DNA of 64,000 nucleotides from Mucidula mucida. Its lineage: Eukaryota > Basidiomycota > Agaricomycetes > Agaricales > Physalacriaceae. The stretch spans positions 90,537-154,536 of the forward strand of contig JADNYV010000078.1 of assembly GCA_015501055.1 (NCBI GenBank), read 5' to 3'. A program made the position numbers and the translations under genes. Below are positions 11,090-21,172 of this stretch, in pieces (positions within the stretch are counted from its first letter, which is position 1; every line of letters starts with the position of its first letter). The notes beneath the pieces are model-generated. The model searched no databases. It had not been told where the DNA came from and worked only from the letters and a program-made list of their open reading frames with translations.

Positions 11090-14060
11090 AGAGAAAGAAG
11101 ACCAGCCAAATGGAAAACAGTCGGCACAGCTGAAGGACGTGGTCCAGCAGCTGAATAAGAACTACATGTCTTAAGGGTAGAGAGAGGGAAGGAATCAGGC
11201 TATGTTGTGTTACTTGTTCGTGGACTCAATGAAGCACTGGAGAAAATCATGCAGTTGGAGGAAAAGATGGATAAAGTGTATGCACACAATATCTGGCTTG
11301 TTGCAGAGAATTTAAAACTTTGAAAACACGTTAAACACTTTGCTGAGCAGCTTGAGAGATCTGTTAATCATGCTGTTGATGATGTGGTGATCCAGTCATT
11401 GAAAGAGAAAGGAATCATCACACTGCCATGCGTCTCTGTGTTCTTAATCTTGCAAATCATGGTGTACTCATGGATCACATTGCTGCAGTTATCTTAGCTG
11501 TCTTGGATGCATTTGGAATCTAGCTAAACAGTGCACTGAGTGTGCGGTCCTGTTGTCAAATTATAAAGGAAGGTGATATATAGTTTTCCACCAGCCAATA
11601 AAACAACCAAATAAGATCAGTTCATAGATTCATTTACCTTACTTTGTGCAGAACTTTTAGGAGGCAAAATTGTTCATTAATGTATTGAACAAGTGTTCAC
11701 AATGTGAGGAGTATTAACAGAGAAGAGGATAGCATTGCAAACACCAATCAGTTCAAAAATGCCTTATCGACCTCAAAAGCTCATTTGAGATACCCTCGGA
11801 TCAAAGTGATACAGCATGTTCAGTACCCAACTATCATGGCTGGGACAACAGTTTTTACTCTCAAGCAAGCAATCAGTCACTGTTTCAGCACTTTTCAATA
11901 AAGAATGAAAGCAAGAGGCCATGTAAGAGCCAAGATTCACATTGCAGTAAGCTGATATTGATTACACCTTCCTAGAATGGACAGAAATTTCAAAGTGTCT
12001 TATTTTGACTAATATTCCTCAATTCTGCTTGCTCTAAGACCTTCTCTGTTACCAAAACATGCTGGCATTTAAGTATATATCAATGAACATCTGTTTTCTA
12101 CTATGTTGACATGCAGCTACATTTATTGGTTAGTGCCCGGGCCACTGTCTCATTGGCTGATAACATCTCATTAGCTGGTGGAATACTGTACTGGACAGTT
12201 TACATACTATGGATCTATTGAATCATGCTGAACATCAGTCTTCTTCATATGAATAAAAGCTCTAACTTAACCTCATTGCTTGTATGAATAGACTTTACCA
12301 TTAATGGTAATGGTACTTCTTACAAGAACCTCAATTACAAGGTTAAGCACATTACCGTCACCAATTATCTTGTCGACCCATTCTTACCGGAAGCTAAGCA
12401 TAAACAGGTCTTGCTTGTAGGGCTTGACAACACATTGAGTCATACAAGTGAGGCTCAGCTTAACAAGTGGGAGAACCTCTGATCATATACTCCACAAGAC
12501 ACATAATAACTCATTGCTTGAACGCAAAGATCCTATTAACACCCAAATCTTTTATACTAAGGCATATGAGATGCTTAGTGACCACGCTTAGAACTAGAAG
12601 AAGACATGTCGTCTCAAAAAAGCAAACCTGGAAATGAGAGGAGAAGCCGTCATCAGATTACTGGGTGAAGAAGAACTGGTTAAGATGATCATGAGATAAA
12701 CAATACAGATATTCAATTGATAGATGGAATTGTAGCTTGGGAGGCAACTTCCAAAGCTGACAGGCAAATATGTTATGCAAAGATTAAGCAGGCAATTATT
12801 CTCCATATTGGATGTGAAGCATTTGCAAAGTTTCTACCGAAAGAACAAACTGACGCGCTTTGGGGAGGATGTGCAATGCACAAAGCTATCAACATGTCAA
12901 AAGGTATGTCTTATGTTACAGCTACTTAACTGATCAGTCTTCTAATTTGTTTGAATAGGTGCCTTTACACATTTTGTGTTAACTTAGCCAGTGCATGAGC
13001 ATGCAGGGCCTATTTTCTATTTAATAAGAATAATGCAGCGGCTGCGGCTAGCACTGATCCCACTCTCAAAGCTTGTGTAGAACAGCTGTTTGGACAAGGT
13101 GATGTTAAACTTATTGAGTTAATGGGTATGTTACTCAATAATAGTAACAAGAAGATTGATCAATAGGATATACATGCAATTTGGTTTAAGTTGCAGATAC
13201 ACATTGGTTGACTTGTTTAATTCCTCAATGTTAGCAATAATTATTATGGAATCCTTAGATATGCAGCTGCCAAACTTATTTCCCATCTTGCGCTCTATAT
13301 CAAGTTCCTAACATTTGTTTGCAAGCACAAGAGCTTGGGCCAATAAACACATCTCAAGAAGAATATTTATAACGCTCTCCACTGTACTGCAACACTGGCT
13401 GATCTGGTTGTACACTCTATTCGCAGTCTTGTGGCATTCCATACATGTGCATTGTTTGTACAAAGATTCTCAACCAGCTTGATCTACCTCCCACAAATGA
13501 CAAGGCCAAGGCGCTCTGTCGAAAGGTTATTGCCGATCCGGAAATCTTATGTGGCTCTGAGGTCGACTACAAAACGGCAGCACTCAATAAAAAGCAGTAG
13601 CAGCAGCCCAATGCAGTTTATGCTGCACTAACAATGTTGTCAAGGTTATCACTAACAATGTTGTCAAGGTTACCACTTGTTGCAGAATGCGTAAAGTTCA
13701 GATTTAAGGGTGTGCTCAAGATGTGGGAGAGGTTCATCAAGGATGAGAGAAGCCAGCAGCAAGTAAATCTAACTAAGCAATACAAGCTTAATTATCTACT
13801 CATGCCTACCAATGATGTGGTGCCGGGAAGCTTAAGAAAGTGAAGCAATGTGCGCCAAATGCAACGATGGAGTTCTCTAATTGTAAAACCCAATAGGGGC
13901 TCAATAAACCAAAGGCGTGGGTAAAGAAGACCAGAGCAGAGAATCCATATATATTTAACTACGCACGGTTACAGCACGGACCAGCGATGACAGGGGGCAG
14001 TCTAAGCGGAAGAGGGTAGAGATTGCAGAGGAAGCCAAAGCTATAGCAACAACATATACT
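11090..14060 (+). pseudogene. Decayed gene of a repetitive basidiomycete family
   Basis: Many stops and frameshifts, but recognisable pieces appear in the right order. There is a coiled-coil stretch (LNEALEKIMQLEEKMDKV, ~11230) followed by LKEKGIITLP. NGNGTSYKNLNYK and HTSEAQLNKWENL lie at ~12310-12480. DPINTQIFYTKAYEMLSDHA lies at ~12535 in shifting frames. WGGCAMHKAINMSKG lies at ~12860. A block with ALYIKFLTFVCKHK and KNIYNALHCTATLADLVVHS lies at ~13290-13420. From memory this matches an uncharacterised, highly repeated basidiomycete protein family with a conserved G-C-x-M-H-K-x-x-N motif; its function is unknown to me. AT-rich compared with 1-10 kb. It is dead here. Confidence 0.5.
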
Positions 14061-14606
14061 TGAAAACACATTAAAGCAAAGGCCCAAGAGATAAGAAACA
14101 GAAGGAACTTGATGCATGTGTTCCTATTGAGGATTCACCCGCATTCACAGATCCCACACGCCTGGAGTCCCTTTGAAACAGTGATTTGAACCTTCAGATT
14201 AATTAGCATTGCTCCTAGAAGAAAGAGGTCCTTGGGAAGCCAAAGACAGCATTCCATAGCTCATTAACTAATTAACCGAAGAAAGTGGCTGTCATTATAG
14301 TAGCAATTAAGTAGAGGCTTGAGTGGGTCAAATCTGGACTTATAAAGGAGTTCTATATGGCTTTAGACATTAACAGTGATAAGGATAGCGGCAGAGAACA
14401 AGAGGAAGAGCTTGAAATGGACATAGAAGATGATGCGGACATTGTTAGCTTTAACAGGTGATTAAACAGTAGAAATAACTATATGCATCCTAATATTTAG
14501 TATATATACTATTATTACTTACTATATCATAGTTTTGAGTGCTTTTGGCGCGTGTCGAGTTGGTGTTGAAGGCGAAAAGGAGGAAGAGACAGATTTGCCA
14601 TTGATC
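14061..14606. other. AT-rich tail of the decayed gene region
   Basis: Holds a short acidic open stretch near 14355-14460 (EEELEMDIEDDADI) and otherwise no recognisable feature. It ends at the 5' terminus of the first retroelement. Confidence 0.35.
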
Positions 14607-15892
14607 GATGTAAACGCGGATTCCGAGGGTAGGGAGCGTTTTCAGAGGCCTCTGCATACTCCACACCCCTCCTTACCCCTTTACCCAACTTCCTACTCAA
14701 GGGAGTTCAATGAGACAGCTTAAATCAAGTCAAACACTCATTTCACTCTAAAGCTGTATCATGTTCGCTCTCTGCTGCTCCTACTGCAGCCAGCCCACTC
14801 TCTGGGCTCTTCCTGGACTTACCCAGCCTGTGTCTGGTGTTGTAGTAACAACAGAGGCCACTCACAGGACGCCCTGGGAGGTTTAAGCAAGAGTTCACAC
14901 ACTCTGCCTCTTTGTCTCTTACCATCATCATCTCACAGAGACAAGCAGTTTGTGATTCCTCCAGTCCTCTTGCTCAGGACTGATGCCATACACCTCTAGA
15001 GCACTGTCTGAAGCCGCCTACCCAGCCCAAAACCAGTCCAGACAGGTCCAAAGTGCCCATTTTGAGGGAATTCTCACTTTTGCTCTCCCAGGCAAGCACC
15101 ACTCGCTCTACTCGGTCCTCTTGCTCAGGACTGATGTACTGGCACCCTAGAACCCTATTGGAAGTGTCCGCTCCGGCCCCAGAGCGCTAGCGCTCCCGCT
15201 GCTCTCCCTGCTTCCAGTATGTGCCAATGTCTCACATCCAGCTCTTCAGAGCTGATGCCCATTTTGTGCCCAGATACCCATTCCTTTCCAAAGGACTCCT
15301 TCTCAAGGACATTCTGTGGGCTATCTGGTCACAGGTGCGCTCTCTGCACCCTCTCACTCCCTCCAGCTAACCTGTGTTATCTGGTCACAGTTAGCTCCGC
15401 ATTTTTGCGTCCTTTCCCTGTGGCTACACCACACATCCCTCTCCAAGCGGCTCACCACCGCTTATCGAGCTCAATACTCCGCTCAGCGTGCTATACCTCC
15501 CTGGACTCGGTATCCTCCTTGTACTTCCTTGTCATCGTCGATCTGTGGTACAGCTCAACCTGTGCTTGCGACCGCGTTCAACACCCGGTTGTACAGCGTG
15601 TGCCTGACTCCTACCAAGGAGTGTAAATCAGGGCGCTGATTGATAGATGAGTTCGCTCTCTGAGTGCGCCGTAACACGTTCGCTCTCTGAGTGTTTGATA
15701 GGCTTGGTTAAGGATTGGTCGGTACCCAGCTCAGGCGCCCTCTATTCGCTTACAACCTGGGTGTTCTCTTTGCGAGGGCATTCGCGTTCTGAGTGTTAGA
15801 CTGGCCAAAAGGCAGCAAGAGGGCGAGAAGCCTGCGCAAACAGCCTTAGGTGCACATTCTGCTGACAACGTTCCTGAACCAGGAAGCGGATC
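14607..15892 (+). promoter_or_regulatory. Element 5' leader
   Basis: Non-coding leader of the retroelement, almost identical in all copies and retained in the short derivatives for its first ~820 bases, so it presumably holds the promoter and cis signals for replication. It contains a perfect 14-bp palindrome (15182-15195), a duplicated TTGCTCAGGACTGATG block and repeats of TTCGCTCTCTGAGTG near 15650-15700. Confidence 0.55.
15182..15195. repeat. 14-bp perfect palindrome in the leader
   Basis: GAGCGCTAGCGCTC is its own reverse complement. It recurs in every full and short copy of the family (for example near 20800, 22787, 30172, 33970, 39121, 45057, 55133, 59933 and 61968), which suggests a constrained cis site. 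Function unknown. Confidence 0.6.
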
Positions 15893-17245
15893 ATGTCTGA
15901 TGTTGACGAGCTCGATGGTATCTCTCGCAATCATTCACCTCCTCACCCCCATTCGCCCTATGATCAGGATCCAGACGAGCGCGAAGCGATTCGCTTGCGC
16001 GCTGAGCAGCTTCAGGACCTTGTCAAGCGGTTTGCGGATGGGTCTATCAAATCCCAAGGCGAGTTCTTGCAGCTTGCCCGCAAAACCGGCGCGTCTGCTG
16101 GCGAAATGGACGACTATATCGAACAAGTCGCCCAAATCATTGAACAGCGCAAGAAGCCGGACAAGGCTCCCGAGCACGATAGGACTCCTGAGCGCGATGC
16201 TACATTCCAACGAGAGCTGGATGAAGAGGCGCGAAGACGTGCCGTTGAAGAGGCCGCTTGGGCCGCGTTCGCGGCGCAGCTCAATGCTGCTGCTGCTACA
16301 GCGCCAGCCGCGCAGCCCGCTTCAGCCGCCGGACCTGTGGCTGGTCCGTTATCAGCTTTGTTGCTCTCTAGGCTCCTTGGAGCAGACTCTACTCCGTCCG
16401 GCATCTCTGCTTCAGTCCTCGCTGCAGCTCTGCATCTTGCGCAGCTTGCAGCTCCCTCCAACCTCACTCCTCATATCGAGGAGACTCAGCGCATTCGACG
16501 TCTCCTCACTACTGAGAAGGACATCGACGCTATCATCAATGCGTGTCAGATGCAGTCACTCCATGATCCATTTGCGCGCTCCTTCTGGCGCTCCATTGTG
16601 CTGGAGCAGTATGTGGATTTTGAGAAGCTCTTTGCCTCCATTCACTCTGGCACAAATCAGCAGGAGGACACCAAGGACTTTGCCGGTGGCTACATCATCA
16701 TGCGCAAGGACCAGTCCACTGCTCGCCGCACCCTCACCCAAGAGTCCGAGTGGACACGCGTCTTCGATGCGTATGCCACCGGTGTTGGGCTCATCTACCC
16801 TCACCGCAAGGACAAACTCCGCGGTTACCGCGCGCTCATCATTGAGCTGTTTCGCGCTACACCCTCGAATCCAGTGTTCCCTATTCGCTGTGATAAGGAG
16901 ACTCGCATTCGCTATGCTAACTCTCCTTTCCATCTCGATGATCGCACTGCGCTCCAGCTTCCTCTTCTCTCTGAGATGTTGCGCACCTCTGAGGGAGCAA
17001 ATCCTCGCAAGTGGTCCTCTGACTCTGGCAGCTCACAGTCTGCGACGCGTCGTCGCATTGTTTGCCAGAATTGGAATCTGGGTAAATGCTCATCTCCGTG
17101 CTCTGCAGGCCGTCTTCACGGTTCTTGCAGTGAGTGCGGAGGAAAGCACACAGCCAAGAGCCAACCAGCCTGCCTCATCCTCCTCGAAGCCAAACGAGCA
17201 CTCGCTCGTTCAGGAGCGAGTTCAGGCGGCGCTGATGAAGCCTAA
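15893..17245 (+). CDS. Gag-like protein of retroelement copy 1
   Basis: 450 residues. The N-terminal half is acidic, helical and Ala-rich. The central region (TQRIRRLLTTEKDID to YANSPFHLDDRTALQ) is the likely capsid part. The C-terminus has CQNWNLGKCSSPC...H and CSECGGKH...C, a CCCH-type then CCHC-like zinc motif (~residues 390-428) as in Ngaro/DIRS Gag proteins, for nucleic-acid binding. The last codons overlap the Pol ATG by 11 bases in the +1 frame. Open throughout, with the ATG 14 bases after a conserved GAACCAGGAAGCGG. Confidence 0.8.
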   Translation: MSDVDELDGISRNHSPPHPHSPYDQDPDEREAIRLRAEQLQDLVKRFADGSIKSQGEFLQLARKTGASAGEMDDYIEQVAQIIEQRKKPDKAPEHDRTPERDATFQRELDEEARRRAVEEAAWAAFAAQLNAAAATAPAAQPASAAGPVAGPLSALLLSRLLGADSTPSGISASVLAAALHLAQLAAPSNLTPHIEETQRIRRLLTTEKDIDAIINACQMQSLHDPFARSFWRSIVLEQYVDFEKLFASIHSGTNQQEDTKDFAGGYIIMRKDQSTARRTLTQESEWTRVFDAYATGVGLIYPHRKDKLRGYRALIIELFRATPSNPVFPIRCDKETRIRYANSPFHLDDRTALQLPLLSEMLRTSEGANPRKWSSDSGSSQSATRRRIVCQNWNLGKCSSPCSAGRLHGSCSECGGKHTAKSQPACLILLEAKRALARSGASSGGADEA

Positions 17246-18992
17246 GTCATTGAAGCGTGAATCAGACGCTGTACCACCACCACCACGCTTTAAGCGTGGT
17301 TATGTATTTACTACCAATGTACTATCAGAATCTAAAACGCCTTCAAGCATCTCTTCCACTTATACTGCTCCTCCGCTTCCTTTACCTCCTCAGCAAATTC
17401 TCAACGACTCCTCCATCCAGCAGTCTCTTGCTGCAGTAGCTGACTACATCAAGGTCAGCACACCTATCAACATTAACCGCTTTGAGCGGCTTCTTGCCAA
17501 ACATCCCAATCAGCCCTTTGTGAGCTCTATCATCCGCTCACTCCGTGAAGGGTTCTGGCCTTTACACGATGGTCAGTGGGAAGCGCACCTCAGAGACAAG
17601 ATTAGAGACAACTACTCTACTGAGGAGTGCGATCTTGTTGAGCTGCGCAAACAGCGAGATCAAGAAGTTGCTGCTGGCCGCTGGTCCCCTGCGCTTCCAG
17701 AAGGCTTTAAGCTCTTGCCTGGAATGCGCCTGTCACCCATGTTTGTGGTCTGGCAGAAGGGTAAACCACGCGTCGTCATGGACCATACAGGCAATGGTCT
17801 CAATGACGGCATTGCCAGAGCTGATGCCAAAGTCAAGTACGACAATATGCACTCCTTTGGGCAGGTACTGCATGACGTCCTACAAGCTCATCCTCGGGAG
17901 GAGATCCTGCTTCTCAAGAGCGACATCTCTAAAGCGTTCCTCAATCTCCCCGTTCATCCCATTTGGCAGCTACAACAAGTTGTCATTGTCGACGGCCGCT
18001 ATCACATTGTGCGCCGTCTCATCTTTGGCAGTTGTGCATCACCATACTGCTGGTGTTCGTTCTCTGGCCTGGTTAACTGGGTTGCTTGGGAGCTAGATAT
18101 ACCAGATCTGCACGACTACATGGATGACTACTATGGCTGGCACACCAATCACAATCTGGTGCTCTTTCATGGACAGCGACGTCCCCAACGTCAAGTCCAG
18201 CTTCTCCTTCTGTGGGACTCTTTGGGCATCCCATACGAAGATAAGAAGCAGGAACACGGTCCTCAGCTAAAAATCATTGGTTTCTGGTTAGACACTGTTC
18301 ACGGGTCTATCTCTCTCTCACCAGACTCCATTGCGGACATGATCACCACCATTCAGTCGTTCTTGTCCCAGCAAAAGCCTGTACTCAAGGAGTGGCAGTC
18401 CTTGGGTGGGTATCTCAACTGGGCTCTTAATGTGCTGCCTTGGGCACAGCCAGCACTTACAGAGCTCTACCGCAAGATGAGCGGTAAAACACTGCAGTAC
18501 AAAGGCATTCCATTGAACGTTGAGGTTAGAGCAGATCTCACTTGGTTTGTCAATGCATTACAACACTGCATCGGAGTGCGCTTTGTGAATGCGCAGGCGT
18601 GGGATGACTCTGAGGCTGATATGGTCTATTGGACAGATGCGAGTAATCTGGGCCTCGCTTTCGTCTATGCTGGGAATGGCTTTAGCTATCAACTCCGAAC
18701 CATCACCGGAGTTGACACCTTCTTTAGAGAGCTTGTAGCTATCCTTTGTGCTGTTCATGATGCTGCCTCTCATCCCTCTCCGCCTCGCAGGCTGTTAATC
18801 CATTCTGACAGTCTGGACTCCGTCTCAGTGTTTAATACTTTGGCTGCTTCACAGTCAAGTCACAATGCTGTTCTGCTTGCCATTGCTGATATTGTCCTGC
18901 GCACCGGCATTGATGTTCGTGTGCGGCACATCCGCGGGGTTGACAACGTAATGGCAGACATGTTGTCCCGCTTACTGTTCTCTGACTTTTAG
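17235..18992 (+). CDS. Reverse transcriptase-RNase H (Pol), copy 1
   Basis: 585 residues from the ATG at 17235, inside the end of gag. RT motif A is SDISKAFLNLPVHP (Asp230), motif B lies around FGSCASPYCW and motif C is YMDD (295-298). RNase H follows: YWTDAS (Asp468), REL (Glu499), HSDS (Asp525) and HIRGVDNVMADMLSR (Asp575). It makes cDNA from the element RNA. Copies 2 and 3 read CAG where this copy has TAG at the stop. They continue 27 codons to a stop overlapping the recombinase ATG by 19 bases, so this copy is C-terminally shortened by a C-to-T change, just past the RNase H motifs. The same frame is open upstream to 15900 but that part shadows gag and is not counted. Confidence 0.85.
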   Translation: MKPKSLKRESDAVPPPPRFKRGYVFTTNVLSESKTPSSISSTYTAPPLPLPPQQILNDSSIQQSLAAVADYIKVSTPININRFERLLAKHPNQPFVSSIIRSLREGFWPLHDGQWEAHLRDKIRDNYSTEECDLVELRKQRDQEVAAGRWSPALPEGFKLLPGMRLSPMFVVWQKGKPRVVMDHTGNGLNDGIARADAKVKYDNMHSFGQVLHDVLQAHPREEILLLKSDISKAFLNLPVHPIWQLQQVVIVDGRYHIVRRLIFGSCASPYCWCSFSGLVNWVAWELDIPDLHDYMDDYYGWHTNHNLVLFHGQRRPQRQVQLLLLWDSLGIPYEDKKQEHGPQLKIIGFWLDTVHGSISLSPDSIADMITTIQSFLSQQKPVLKEWQSLGGYLNWALNVLPWAQPALTELYRKMSGKTLQYKGIPLNVEVRADLTWFVNALQHCIGVRFVNAQAWDDSEADMVYWTDASNLGLAFVYAGNGFSYQLRTITGVDTFFRELVAILCAVHDAASHPSPPRRLLIHSDSLDSVSVFNTLAASQSSHNAVLLAIADIVLRTGIDVRVRHIRGVDNVMADMLSRLLFSDF

Positions 18993-19054
18993 AAACAGTT
19001 CCCCTCCTACCGCGTCCGCACTATGGAGCCACCTCGTGAGCTCCTACCGGCGCA

Positions 19055-20059
19055 ATGGAGAGAGTGCTTTTAGAGGCATTGGGTGAGGGCGGACAGCCTT
19101 GTCACCCTCGCCCACCTATGGACTTGCAGAAACTAGATGAACTTGTCTTGTATCTGCAGGCCCATGCTATTGAGACCTCTACGCGTATCAACTACTCTAC
19201 TGGGGCTAGAGATTACGCCCGCTTCTGTAAAGCACACAATCTGTCTCTGGATCCTACTCCGGAGACTCTAGCACGTTACATTGCATACATGTCCCAATTC
19301 ATTGGCTCTGCTCCTAAATACTTAACCGGGGCTAAGCACTTCCTCAATGACCTTTATCCTCACTTTGGTGACGCTCGTGCTTCAGCGCTTGTTCAAGCCG
19401 CTATCCGTGGGTCAAAGAAGGTCCGGGCAGATCCTATAGCTAGGAAGCCCCCTCTTCGACTTCATCACCTTCAGCTCTTTGTGGACGTCGCAAACCAGAC
19501 CCATAAGTATGATGACTTTCTCTTTGCTACAATCATGGCATGCGGCTTCTATGCTGTTCACCGGATGGGAGAGCTGGTGCAGCCTAATCAGAAGAAGCTA
19601 CGTGATTGGAAGAAGATCATCAAGCGTGCCAGCCTCACATTTGAGACTGGGTATGCAGGCTATCGCTTGCCTTATCATAAGAGCGATCCCTTCTATCAGG
19701 GCACTGACATACTGTTTACCTCTCAGACTGTGGCTGATCCTATCACCCTTCTGAAGCAGTATGTCCACCGCAGAGACAAGCTGCATGGTGCTCGAGCGGC
19801 TCTCTTCATACGTGAAGATGGCATGGTACCAACTAGATCCTGGTTTGAGTCCAAGTTCTTTGCGCTGGTGAGCAAAGACTTTGGTGGTCACTCGGTTCGT
19901 TCTGGGGGTATAACACACTATGCATCCCTTGGACTCTCTGAGACCATACTCCAAGCCCTAGGCCGTTGGTCATCCTCTGCGTGGAAGATCTATATACATG
20001 ACCATCCTGCAGTACGTGCCGCTCAGCAGCTAGCAGTTCAAAATAAAACCTCTACTTAA
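19055..20059 (+). CDS. Tyrosine recombinase, copy 1
   Basis: 334 residues. Catalytic set visible: Arg170 (YAVHRMGEL), Lys209 (LPYHKSDP), His279 and Arg282 (GGHSVRSGG), Trp305 (LGRW) and nucleophile Tyr313 (AWKIYI). The N-terminal ~110 residues look like a SAM-like core-binding domain (STRINYSTGARDYARFCKAHN). It would integrate a circular cDNA by site-specific strand exchange. Its ATG lies within the end of the normal Pol frame (ATGGAGAGAGTGCTTTTAG). Intact. Confidence 0.9.
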   Translation: MERVLLEALGEGGQPCHPRPPMDLQKLDELVLYLQAHAIETSTRINYSTGARDYARFCKAHNLSLDPTPETLARYIAYMSQFIGSAPKYLTGAKHFLNDLYPHFGDARASALVQAAIRGSKKVRADPIARKPPLRLHHLQLFVDVANQTHKYDDFLFATIMACGFYAVHRMGELVQPNQKKLRDWKKIIKRASLTFETGYAGYRLPYHKSDPFYQGTDILFTSQTVADPITLLKQYVHRRDKLHGARAALFIREDGMVPTRSWFESKFFALVSKDFGGHSVRSGGITHYASLGLSETILQALGRWSSSAWKIYIHDHPAVRAAQQLAVQNKTST

Positions 20060-20224
20060 AAACCTCCCTCATCTCGCGTTTCGTAAACATCCTTTTGCAC
20101 CTCCATCCACCCCTCCACTACACACACACACATAGCATAGTAGGCACTTTACGATACGCTGAATTGATGGGGCCCTCGGGGTCCAGTTTTGACCTAACCT
20201 TGTGTGATCTAACAAGCATAGGTT

Positions 20225-21172
20225 GATGTAAACGCGGATTCCGAGGGTAGGGAGCGTTTTCAGAGGCCTCTGCACACTCCACACCCCACCTTACCCCTTT
20301 ACACAACTTCCTACTCAAGGGAGTTCAATGAGACAGCTTAAATCAAGTCAAACACTCATTTCACTCTAAAGCTGTATCATGTTCGCTCTCTGCTGCTCCT
20401 ACTGCAGCCAGCCCACTCTCTGGGCTCTTCCTGGACTTACCCAGCCTGTGTCTGGTGTTGTAGTAACAACAGAGGCCACTCACAGGGCGCCCTGGGAGGT
20501 TTAAGCAAGAGTTCACACACTCTGCCTCTTTGTCTCTTACCATCATCATCTCACAGAGACAAGCAGTTTGTGATTCCTCCGGTCCTCTTGCTCAGGACTG
20601 ATGCCATACACCTCTAGAGCACTGTCTGAAGCCGCCTACCCAGCCCAAAACCAGTCCAGACAGGTCCAAAGTGCCCATTTTGAGGGAATTCGCACTTTTG
20701 CTCTCCCAGGCAAGCACCACTCGCTCTACTCGGTCCTCCTGCTCAGGACTGATGTACTGGCACCCTAGAACCCTATTGGAAGTGTCCGCTCCGGCCCCAG
20801 AGCGCTAGCGCTCCCGCTGCTCTCCCTGCTTCCAGTATGTGCCAATGTCTCACATCCAGCTCTTCAGAGCTGATGCCCATTTTGTGCCCAGATACCCATT
20901 CCTTTCCAAAGGACTCCTTCTCAAGGACATTCTGTGGGCTATCTGGTCACAGGTGCGCTCTCTGCACCCTCTCACTCCCCTCCAGCTAACCTGTGTTATC
21001 TGGTCACAGTTAGCTCCGCATTTTTGCGTCCCCTCCCACCTCTCCCTCAGTAGATACATCTTCATGTATTAAGTATGTACACTTCATGTACAGGCACTTT
21101 ACGATACACTGAATTGATGGGGCCCTCGGGGTCCAGTTTTGACCTAACCTTGTGTGATCTAACAAGCATAGG
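20225..21172 (+). mobile_element. Short non-autonomous derivative, copy S1
   Basis: 948 bp: the first ~820 bp match the element leader, followed by ~50 bp found only in short copies (CCCTCAGTAGATACATCTTC then ATTAAGTATGTACACTTCA). The last ~110 bp match the full element's 3' end, closing with AACAAGCATAGG. No coding capacity. Joined head-to-tail to copy 1 by TT. The right flank is a gypsy element. Confidence 0.85.

Larger units (their letters stand above)
14607..20222 (+). mobile_element. DIRS/Ngaro-like retrotransposon, copy 1 (nearly intact)
   Basis: A 5616-bp element starts GATGTAAACGCGG and ends AACAAGCATAGG. Order: non-coding leader of ~1.28 kb, gag, RT-RNase H, tyrosine recombinase, ~160-bp 3' tail. 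A tyrosine recombinase instead of a DDE integrase, with no protease and no LTRs, places it among tyrosine-recombinase retrotransposons, which integrate through a circular cDNA. I see no long terminal inverted repeats. A weak similarity exists between the inverted 5' end and GCGTTTCGTAAACATCC just after the recombinase ORF. Left flank dinucleotide is TC. The 3' end abuts a short copy with a 2-base spacer. Gag and recombinase are open; Pol has one nonsense change near its end. Confidence 0.9.

Noticed and set aside
14743..14931. 62-residue antisense frame (MMMVRDKEAEC...) found in nine leader copies
   Set aside because: Its conservation only reflects the near identity of recent copies. Diverged S4 does not keep it, and it has no recognisable feature.
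15900..17234. Long upstream extension of the Pol frame over gag (1030 codons in all)
   Set aside because: It lacks motifs, is Ser/Leu/Arg-rich as expected from a shifted gag, and the true Pol start at 17235 is conserved with an ATG.
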